NCBI GenBank assembly: GCA_000482145.1
Contig: AUXH01000532.1
Coordinates: forward strand, 1-13,445
DNA from: Strigomonas culicis
Taxonomy: Eukaryota > Euglenozoa > Kinetoplastea > Trypanosomatida > Trypanosomatidae
Length of the DNA stretch: 13,445 bases
Direction: 5' to 3'
The translations under genes and the position numbers were made by a program. The notes beneath the pieces are model-generated. The model did not search any database. It was not told where the DNA came from and worked only from the letters and a program-made list of their open reading frames with translations. Below are positions 1-5,673 of this stretch, one piece after another (the first letter of the stretch is position 1; the number at the start of each line of letters is the position of its first letter).

Positions 1-283
1 AGACATATCGGCCCCAGAACCTCTACGCAGATCTCTGCCGGCTGCTGGGTGCAGGTCGGTTCCAAGTCCTCTTTGCGGACCTCTTCGGGTGTTGGTTCAT
101 ATGGTTCTTCAGGGGCCGTCTCGGGGCCGTCCTCCGCCGCCTGCACGCAGATCGCGCTCCGCTCCTGTGGGTGAGGCGGTTCCACCCTATGCAGACATAT
201 CGGCCCCAGAACCTCTACGCAGATCTCTGCCGGCTGCTGGGTGCAGGTCGGTTCCAAGTCCTCTTTGCGGACCTCTTCAGGTG
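1..283 (-). repeat. 192-bp tandem repeat inside gene 0
   Basis: Positions 1-91 and 193-283 are almost identical (one visible mismatch, near 88/280), giving a period of 192 bp or 64 codons. The intervening half (about 107-192) is a more diverged version of 294-380. The period is a multiple of three, so copy-number change keeps the frame. The repeat probably continues past the left edge. Older, more diverged repeats extend to about position 595. Confidence 0.85.
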
Positions 284-755
284 CCTGTTTGCATAGTTCT
301 TCAGGGGCCGCCTCGAGGTTGTCCTGCGCCACCTGTGCAAACGTCTCTGCCGGCTCCTGTTCGCAGAGCTCCTCCGAGGAAAGCTCAAGGCTCTCTCCCG
401 CAAGGTGCGCGCTGACTGCTTCGGGCTCCCTTTCCCAAAATGGGTCGACGTCAGGCCCACGGATCTCTTTAGCGACCTGTACGCAGATCTCTGCCGGCTC
501 CTGTTCGTGAGGCTGTTCTACGTCCTGTAGCGAGATCTCCTTCAGGTCCTCTTCGCAAATCCGTTCGATTGTCTGTTCGTATGGCTCTTCAGGGGCAGAC
601 CCGTAGCTCGCTTCCGACATCTGTGCGAAAAGCTGCTCTACCTCGTTGTCGTCGGAGGGTTCTTCGGAGTCCAGTGTCTGGTTGTCCTGCACGGTAGCGC
701 CGTAAGGTCCCCCCGGGTGGACGGCAGGTAGGTCCGGCTCCAGCAGAGTGGCCAT
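1..755 (-). CDS. Gene 0: acidic repeat protein, 3' end outside the window (partial)
   Basis: The frame is open from an ATG at 755 to the window edge (251 complete codons), so the C-terminus is missing. The start was chosen because this ATG lies just downstream of a pyrimidine tract ending in CTACAG, as in gene 1. The protein begins MATLLEPDLPAVHP, which resembles the gene 3 start MPILIEQNPDLAHP. It then becomes Glu/Pro-rich with repeating motifs: APEEPYE/APEELCK followed by EEVRKEDL (residues about 54-71, 150-167, 214-231), and QxPAEICVQV-like segments (about 86-95, 134-143, 174-183, 198-207, 238-247). Regularly spaced Cys residues inside the EIC motif are unusual for a disordered acidic repeat. 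Gene 1 contains related fragments (PEEPYEPE near 220, EEPGEIC near 324-330), so I place gene 0 in the same family. Whether it carries the shared core cannot be seen. No signal peptide or membrane segment is visible and no function is recognised. Several antisense frames here are shadows of the repeats. Confidence 0.8.
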   Translation of the reverse strand, partial: MATLLEPDLPAVHPGGPYGATVQDNQTLDSEEPSDDNEVEQLFAQMSEASYGSAPEEPYEQTIERICEEDLKEISLQDVEQPHEQEPAEICVQVAKEIRGPDVDPFWEREPEAVSAHLAGESLELSSEELCEQEPAETFAQVAQDNLEAAPEELCKQAPEEVRKEDLEPTCTQQPAEICVEVLGPICLHRVEPPHPQERSAICVQAAEDGPETAPEEPYEPTPEEVRKEDLEPTCTQQPAEICVEVLGPIC

Positions 756-760
756 GGCTG

Positions 761-829
761 CTGTAGGATAATGAGGGGAGTGCCAATGAAAAAAATGTGA
801 AGGAGATGGGAGAGAGAAAGGTGCAAAGA
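761..829 (-). promoter_or_regulatory. Pyrimidine tract and 3' splice acceptor for gene 0
   Basis: Read on the minus strand this is a C/T-rich stretch ending in ATTATCCTACAG, then CAGCC and the ATG of gene 0. The tract plus AG next to the start codon is the expected layout of a kinetoplastid trans-splice acceptor. Only about 5 bases separate AG from ATG (2 if the second AG at 758-759 is used). The tract matches the one before gene 1 in part (CTCTTTGCACC against CTCCTTTGCAC). Confidence 0.6.
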
Positions 830-1511
830 GTTCTTGTGTTCCTGTTATGTTCAATGATAATAATAATACAAAAAAAAAGAAAGGAAATAAATATTAAGTG
901 AAAAGGAAAAGTTATTATGCTGCTGCTTCTTTCAAATTTTGGTTTGTAAGATAATTGTTGTACGGCAAATAACAAGAAAAAAAAAGAAATGAAATGTAAA
1001 AAAAAAGGAAATGTCCTCCTTAGATATGCAGTGCTATTGCAAAGGAATAACAATCTTAAAGCTAAGTAAAAAATATAGATCTGAGTAGTGAGGAGAGAGA
1101 GAAAAAATAATATACCAAGTGAGTATTTGGTAGCATCGGTAAACGAAGTGATATAAAGAGGTTCTTTTTTATGTGTGTTTATGAATACAGAGCGTAAGTT
1201 TGATTATGAATGTAGATGTATATCCATATGTGTATTGCTTAGAGCACAAAGGTGTGTACACTCCTCAGAGTGAAAAAAAAAGAAACATAACGATACGCTG
1301 AATCGGAATCAAACTGCATATCTATATACATTTTAAAAAAGGGGAAAAGTAAAAAGCTAGAAATAATACAGAAAAAAACACTTTTCGGTTTCGGTGTGTT
1401 ACAACAAAAAGACATTGTCGAAAAAAACATATCCAAGAAGAATCAAGAAGTACGTTATTATAGAATACACCAAACAGACACACAACACAGAACCAACATT
1501 GATACGCATCC

Positions 1512-1557
1512 ATTTCAACATGTTTCACTGTTTTGATATGTATGTCTATCATCAAAA
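1512..1557 (-). promoter_or_regulatory. Conserved 3'-UTR element, copy A
   Basis: On the plus strand it reads ATTTCAACATGTTTCAC then TGTTTTGATA. It lies about 160-200 bases downstream of the gene 1 stop. Related copies sit at 5557, 8779 and 11722, each after a family gene. TTTTGAT (1531-1537) can pair with ATCAAAA (1551-1557). The surrounding sequence is far less conserved. A role in mRNA stability or 3'-end control is inference from position only. Confidence 0.5.
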
Positions 1558-1623
1558 AACTTATATAGGGAGAATAATAAAACAAGAGTAATAATACAGT
1601 GAATATATATAATATGTACATCG

Positions 1624-1722
1624 GTTGGGGCCCCAGAGGTCACACTCTTCCAGTAGTTCCGCATACGGGTCCACCCCTGCAACGTCCATTATCTGCTGTA
1701 TGTTGATCGCGTGCCCCTTATT
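1624..1722 (-). pseudogene. Out-of-frame relic of the family C-terminal tail after gene 1
   Basis: In the +1 frame relative to gene 1 this stretch encodes IMDVAGVDPYAELLEE followed by CDLWGPN. It matches the real end of gene 2 (IIEEVEEDPYAHLL then IKHGFWGCN). Gene 1 leaves this frame at GTG-CGC-AAA-TAA, where gene 2 has ATG-CGC-ACG-AAT, so a net two-base loss (or a gain of one base) just before the stop explains the break. The relic also lacks the terminal stop of gene 2 (AAC-CGA here, AAC-TGA in gene 2). Confidence 0.8.
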
Positions 1723-4700
1723 TGCGCACTGCCTTCTTCTTCTTCCTGCTCTTGGGCCCGGTGCTGTAGCCGTAGCGCATGTCGTCGGCGAGATGCGCTT
1801 GCAGCTGCTTCCGCTGCTGTGCGGAGAGATAGGGCGAGAAGAGTGACACGACCGTCCAGTCCGGCTGGTCGCCGCGGATGATGGTGCCGTCGTACACGAG
1901 CGTCATGTGGCTGTGACTGTACTTGGCGAAGCTGTTGAGCTCCAACTTCTTCAACTTCTTGGACGTTTTCTTCGAGCGCGTGGAGGCCGTTTTGGACTTA
2001 TTCGTCTGGATCGCGGGAAGCACCGCCTCGTCCTCCATGTCCTCGAAGTCACTCATGTGCGCCTCCTCCATCCCATGTTCATGGTGGTGCGCACCGGCGG
2101 CAGTGGAACTCTTTTTGCTGGACCGTCCGCCGCTACTGTTGTAGTACGCTTCGTCCCCATCCGTGCCTATGCTTCGGTTCGCACCCTTGTGCATGCTTCC
2201 CCGCGATGAACCGCCCATACTTGCGGTCGCATGCTCGGGTTGACCTCGGAGGAGAGGCAGCGGCGGTGTGGGCGGCGGCGACGGCACCGTGAGGACCTGC
2301 CGCGAGTGTCGGGGCCTATCGGACTGTGCGAAGGCGTTGGTGGGCGGCACGTGGCCCCCCCGCGGTACGGAGGACGCAAATGCCTTCGGAGGGGGGTGCG
2401 GCCGCATGGGCGACATGCTCTTCGTCGTTGGATGCGGACGGTCCATACCACCGCCCTCGGCGGCGGCGGTGTGCGACAGTGGGATGACCGGCAGACTCTC
2501 CTTCACTAAGGGCACCCGGCTGCGGGTGGAGGGCGGCGCACGCGGCTCGGGATCGCGGCCGCCGCCGAACTTGAAGCGCGCGGGTTTTTTGGTCTTCTCA
2601 TCGTCGCAGAACACCGTGCGCCGGACGCCGCCGGGCGACTCGGGCAGACCCTCGTGGTAGCTCAGCCGGTGGACGGTGGAGCCGCGGCTGCCCTGAGTGA
2701 GGTCGAGGGGTGTGGCGGGGGAGTTGTCCGAGGTCGTCCCACGGCCGTGGAGCGGGGAGAGGTTGAGTGGCAGGGGCGCGCTGGTGGGCCCGTCGCCGGC
2801 CTGCTGCGCGTTGGACTGCCTGTGCCTTGACAGAATCGCGTCCAGCGGGTCACCCGCGTCTGCCACCGCCACGGACGTCCTTGAGGTGGTGTTGTTCCGG
2901 TTACTATCGATGCCCGTGAACCCGTTCTTGTTCGGATACGTGGAGGACGCCCACCCCAAGTTGTCGCTCGGATCGTCGTCCGCGGAGATGGCTTGCATTT
3001 TGGATGCTCGCCGGCTCCGCAAGTCCGTGTGCGCGGCAGCGGCATAGCTGTAGTCGTCCGTGGCCGCCACCGTTTTGTGTCCCTTCCCCTGCTTCTGTTT
3101 CGCGGGCACGGTGCCATCGAGCTGCTGCAGCAAGTTATTTGCCTTGCGCTTTTGTACCTCCGGGTAAGGTCGCCACACCTTGGTGCGGGTGGCGGTCGAC
3201 ACGGCGCTGCCGGCCATGGGATGCGGCCCGTTTTGATTCTGTGGTTGGCTTCGCTCCTGGGTTGGAGGGGCGTCGGCCTCCTGTTGCGCCTCCTTCTGTT
3301 CTGGTGAGGCGACATCCTTCCGTTCCTCTCCTGCTTCATGACCTGGTCGCGGTTGGCCCTGCTGCTCCGGCAATGGCAGGAATGGTCGCTCTTGGTGCTC
3401 CTCCGTGTTGTGATTCTTAGGTCCCCCGCCTCCACCCATTTCATGCGGTCGTGCACCAGCGTGGGAGACGCCCGGCGGCGCTGTGCTGTCCGCCGCTCCT
3501 GCTTCGTGTCCCGACCCATGGCACGCCGCACCCTCCTGCGCCGCGTCCACCTCCGGCGGCGCGGCGGCGGCGGCCTCGTGCGGCGTGCCGGCCGCCATGG
3601 GCAGCGTGGTCGAGGCGGTGGCCGCGCGCTGGGATCTGTCTGGGGAGGGCGTGGCGCCGGACAGACTGGCGCTGGGGCGCCGCCGCTGGTCCACGTCGGC
3701 CGCACGCGCGCCGCTGCTGTCCGGCGCGTGGCCGTCGGGGGGCTGGCCGTGCGACGCGCGCTGCGCGTCCGCGCCGTCCTCGCTGCCCCCGACCTCTCCG
3801 TCCGCGTCCGACGTGGTGGGGGCGGCAGGCTCGGCGGCGGTGGGCGCGCAGATCTCCCCCGGCTCCTCCGCGTCAGGCTCTTCTGGTTCCATCTCACTGT
3901 CGTCTCCTGCGGCATCCTCGGGGGCTTCCGTAGGGTCCAGTTGGTGGGCTTGTTCCGCTTCATCCGCACCGGTTTCTTCGGGATCCTCTTTGTGGGCCGC
4001 TCCGACGTCCGGTTTGGAGGTTTCTTCAATGTCTTGCCCTTGGTCGTCGTGGTCGTGCGCGTCATCGTCAGAGGTTTTGTCAGAGTCCGTCTGGTGGTGT
4101 TGTTCCTCTTCATCACCACGGATCACCTCTTGGTTCTGTTTCTCCGCTCCTTCCACTTCCGGTTCGTAGGGCTCTTCCGGGACCTCCGTATGGGTGTCTT
4201 TCGCGGCATCTCCGGAGGGTTCTGTAGGGTCCAGTTGGTAGTCTTGTTCCGCTTCATCCGCACCGGTTTCCTCGGGGCCCTCTTTGTGGGCCTCTTCTGA
4301 GGGTTCCTCCGGGTCCGGTTTGTGGTCGTCGTCGAAGTCATCCTCATATGTTTGGTTCGATTCCTCTTTGCGGGGCGCTTCCACGTGCTGTCCAGCGGAT
4401 TCCTCCTGGCCCTCCTTTTCGTTGTCATCAAAGTCATCTTCATACGACTGATTCGATTCCTCCTTGTGTACGGCTTCCACTTCCTGTTTGGGCGGTTCAT
4501 GTAGTTCCCGTTTCTGATTATCGTCGAAGTCATCCTCGTAAGACTCGTTCGATTCCTCTTCGCGGGGCTCGTCCACGTCCTCTTCGGATGATTCCTTAGG
4601 GTCTTCTTTATGGTTGTCGTTATCATCGAAGTCATCATCGTACGAATCGCTGGATTCCTCCTTATGAGGCTCTTCCACGTCCTGTTCGGACGGTTCCTCG

Positions 4701-4837
4701 GGGTCATGCTCGCGGCTTTGTTCCAAATCCTCAGAAGAGCTGTCCTCGGCGTCGCGCGCGTCGTTTTCTTCTGATTCGCTAGTCGTCTCACTGTGCACAT
4801 CAGACACAGACGTGTCGTCCTCCGTCACGATAGGCAT
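1718..4837 (-). CDS. Gene 1: large acidic repeat/low-complexity family protein, 1039 aa
   Basis: Not a family I recognise. The ATG at 4837 is 5 bases after a CTACAG acceptor and the protein starts MPIVTEDD, like gene 3 (MPIL). Residues 1-46 are Ser/Glu/Asp-rich. Residues 47-178 hold four units of 32-34 residues, each ending in SYEDDFDD or a close variant (65-72, 99-106, 131-138, 163-170). Two copies of HKExPEETGADEAEQ plus QLDPTE follow at about 184-206 and 282-304. Residues 340-540 are Ala/Pro/Ser/His-rich. The shared core comes next: KRKANNLL (563-570), RSRRASKMQAISADDD (607-622) and VKESLPVIPLS (778-788). A His-rich segment (HHHEHGMEEAHMSDF) leads into EDMEDEAVLPAIQTNKSKT (932-950) and a basic C-terminus (KKTSKKLKK, KSRKKKKAVRK). 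There is no signal peptide or membrane span. The acidic N-terminus and basic C-terminus suggest a binding or scaffold protein, possibly cytoskeletal or nuclear, but this is a guess. The end is altered by a frameshift that removes the conserved tail. Confidence 0.88.
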   Translation of the reverse strand: MPIVTEDDTSVSDVHSETTSESEENDARDAEDSSSEDLEQSREHDPEEPSEQDVEEPHKEESSDSYDDDFDDNDNHKEDPKESSEEDVDEPREEESNESYEDDFDDNQKRELHEPPKQEVEAVHKEESNQSYEDDFDDNEKEGQEESAGQHVEAPRKEESNQTYEDDFDDDHKPDPEEPSEEAHKEGPEETGADEAEQDYQLDPTEPSGDAAKDTHTEVPEEPYEPEVEGAEKQNQEVIRGDEEEQHHQTDSDKTSDDDAHDHDDQGQDIEETSKPDVGAAHKEDPEETGADEAEQAHQLDPTEAPEDAAGDDSEMEPEEPDAEEPGEICAPTAAEPAAPTTSDADGEVGGSEDGADAQRASHGQPPDGHAPDSSGARAADVDQRRRPSASLSGATPSPDRSQRAATASTTLPMAAGTPHEAAAAAPPEVDAAQEGAACHGSGHEAGAADSTAPPGVSHAGARPHEMGGGGGPKNHNTEEHQERPFLPLPEQQGQPRPGHEAGEERKDVASPEQKEAQQEADAPPTQERSQPQNQNGPHPMAGSAVSTATRTKVWRPYPEVQKRKANNLLQQLDGTVPAKQKQGKGHKTVAATDDYSYAAAAHTDLRSRRASKMQAISADDDPSDNLGWASSTYPNKNGFTGIDSNRNNTTSRTSVAVADAGDPLDAILSRHRQSNAQQAGDGPTSAPLPLNLSPLHGRGTTSDNSPATPLDLTQGSRGSTVHRLSYHEGLPESPGGVRRTVFCDDEKTKKPARFKFGGGRDPEPRAPPSTRSRVPLVKESLPVIPLSHTAAAEGGGMDRPHPTTKSMSPMRPHPPPKAFASSVPRGGHVPPTNAFAQSDRPRHSRQVLTVPSPPPTPPLPLLRGQPEHATASMGGSSRGSMHKGANRSIGTDGDEAYYNSSGGRSSKKSSTAAGAHHHEHGMEEAHMSDFEDMEDEAVLPAIQTNKSKTASTRSKKTSKKLKKLELNSFAKYSHSHMTLVYDGTIIRGDQPDWTVVSLFSPYLSAQQRKQLQAHLADDMRYGYSTGPKSRKKKKAVRK
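3907..4291 (-). repeat. Two-copy 98-codon repeat in gene 1
   Basis: Residues about 183-212 and 281-310 match: AHKEGPEETGADEAEQ with QLDPTEPSGDAA, and AHKEDPEETGADEAEQ with QLDPTEAPEDAA. The offset is 98 codons (294 bp). The sequence between them is more diverged. On the plus strand both copies contain TTCCGCTTCATCCGCACCGG. Confidence 0.75.
4300..4699 (-). repeat. Four 96-bp units encoding the YEDDFDD repeats of gene 1
   Basis: Four units of 32-34 codons encode EExxKQxVEEPHKEESNxS followed by YEDDFDDN. The last two periods are exactly 96 bp and the first is 102 bp. The Tyr, the Phe and the acidic residues are the most constant positions. Between the motifs the units vary, so this is an older array than the 192-bp repeat of gene 0. 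The plus-strand signature is GAAGTCATC, seen once per unit. Confidence 0.85.
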
Positions 4838-4842
4838 GGACG

Positions 4843-4876
4843 CTGTAGGTGAATGAAAAGGCAGAGTGAGAGAAAG
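4843..4876 (-). promoter_or_regulatory. Pyrimidine tract and 3' splice acceptor for gene 1
   Basis: On the minus strand this reads CTTTCTCTCACTCTGCC, then TTTTCATTCACCTACAG, followed by CGTCC and the ATG. It is a strong acceptor. The implied 5' UTR, apart from any spliced leader, is only 5 bases. Confidence 0.65.
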
Positions 4877-4926
4877 GTATAATATATGGATGAAAGAAGG
4901 AGTGCAAAGGAGCTTTACGTTTTCTG

Positions 4927-4959
4927 TTGCTTCTCCTTTCAGCGGTTGATTGCTAGCGT
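4927..4959. repeat. Conserved spacer block, copy upstream of gene 1
   Basis: The plus strand begins TTGCTTCTCCTTTCAGCG and ends CTAGCGT. The related copy at 11230-11265 begins TTGCTTCTTTTACTTTCAGCG and also ends CTAGCGT. Both lie roughly 65-120 bases upstream of an acceptor AG. The block is absent from the shorter spacer before gene 2. Function unknown. Confidence 0.5.
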
Positions 4960-5556
4960 CCTACGTTAAATAGTAACAGAAAAAAAAGTGAAATATATAT
5001 ATATAAAAGCAAGGATCTTTTTTATTTACTTAATGCTGCTGCAAAGACAATGAAAATCCTAAAGCCAAATAACCAAAGAATATCTGGATAATGAAGAGAA
5101 AGAGGAAGAAGAGATATACGAAACAAGTGCAGAATGCTATAGGCAGCAGAAGAGATATAAAGAGGTTCATTTTTTGGCGTGGTAATGAATACAGTGTGTA
5201 ATTATGCTTTTGAAAGAATTCTGTATTGATGGATTGATGTATATTTGCATTATTATTGTAAAGTCATTGTTACAATAAGTACATGTACAGGATAAGGGTA
5301 TGCATACTCTTTAAAAAGACAGAAGTAAAGAGGTACGGTGAATCGGAACAACAAGCAATGAAACATATGTATGTAAGCAAAAAGGGAATACCAAAAGGAA
5401 ATCAAGCAAAATAAAAGCTACACAAAAAACAATCAATCACGCTTTACTGTTAATTGGGAGAGAAAAAAAAACGAAGTAATCCAACAATGCAATATAATAA
5501 TGCAGGAAAAAAAAAGAGAAAAGAAAACGAGACAAAACAATCATTGTTACATGTCC

Positions 5557-5599
5557 ATTTCAACATCTGTCACATTTTTGATATGTCACTTATCAAAAA
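5557..5599 (-). promoter_or_regulatory. Conserved 3'-UTR element with hairpin, copy B
   Basis: ATTTCAACATCTGTCAC followed by ATTTTTGATA corresponds to copy A with a few substitutions. TTTTTGATA (5575-5583) and TATCAAAAA (5591-5599) form a perfect 9-bp inverted repeat around a 7-base loop. It starts about 75 bases downstream of the gene 2 stop. The reading frame seen through this element in two other copies is stopped here by TAA, so the conservation is not protein-coding. Confidence 0.5.
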
Positions 5600-5673
5600 C
5601 GTGAGTGTATATATAGGAAGATTAAAAAGAACAAAAAAAAACATGATACATGTATACAGTTCTGCTATGTCCA

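Larger units (their letters stand above)
756..1717. other. AT-rich intergenic region between gene 1 and gene 0
   Basis: This stretch of about 960 bases holds no supported gene. From right to left (direction of transcription) it contains the out-of-frame tail of gene 1 (1624-1722), the conserved 3'-UTR element (1512-1557), A/T-rich sequence, then blocks shared with other spacers: GAATCGGAA (1300-1308, also 5340-5348), GATATAAAGAGGTTC (1150-1164, identical at 5154-5168) and AGATCTGAGTA (1077-1087, identical at 8291-8301 and 11379-11389). It ends in the gene 0 splice-acceptor tract. The order of shared blocks shows that the spacer was duplicated with the genes. Minus-strand frames here are rich in Phe, Leu and Ser because of T tracts and are not conserved as protein. 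Confidence 0.7.
4838..5673. other. AT-rich intergenic region between gene 2 and gene 1
   Basis: This 836-base spacer has no supported gene. Right to left it holds the 3'-UTR element with a perfect hairpin (5557-5599), A-rich sequence, GAATCGGAA (5340-5348), GATATAAAGAGGTTC (5154-5168), a purine-rich run (about 5093-5115), a TA dinucleotide run (about 4994-5006) and a block at 4927-4959 that is related to 11230-11265. The gene 1 acceptor tract closes it. The order matches the other spacers. Confidence 0.7.

Noticed and set aside
1..283. CRISPR-like or transposon terminal repeats
   Set aside because: The repeats keep the reading frame, lie inside a coding sequence and lack spacers, so they are protein repeats.
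589..1053. Minus-strand 154-codon frame overlapping the gene 0 start
   Set aside because: It crosses the pyrimidine tract and acceptor and reads gene 0 in a different frame; the repeat-bearing frame from 755 is the real one.
1239..1621. Hydrophobic minus-strand frames in the spacer after gene 1
   Set aside because: They are rich in Phe, Leu and Ser because the minus strand is T-rich. The homologous spacer after gene 2 has stops in the same conserved stretch, so they are not coding.
2662..4119. Minus-strand 485-codon frame overlapping gene 1
   Set aside because: It is a +1-frame shadow with an Arg/Thr/Pro composition derived from GAN-rich codons. The main frame carries the repeats and the blocks conserved between paralogues. 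Noted only as a low-interest observation.
3338..4300. Plus-strand open frame of 320 codons opposite gene 1
   Set aside because: It lies antisense to the acidic and GC-rich repeats of gene 1, has an Arg/Val/Gly-rich shadow composition, lacks its own splice-acceptor context and opposes the direction of every other gene.
4994..5006. TA-rich runs as TATA promoters or origins
   Set aside because: Such runs are common in these A/T-rich spacers and no other promoter element is present. In a kinetoplastid, genes of a cluster usually lack individual promoters.
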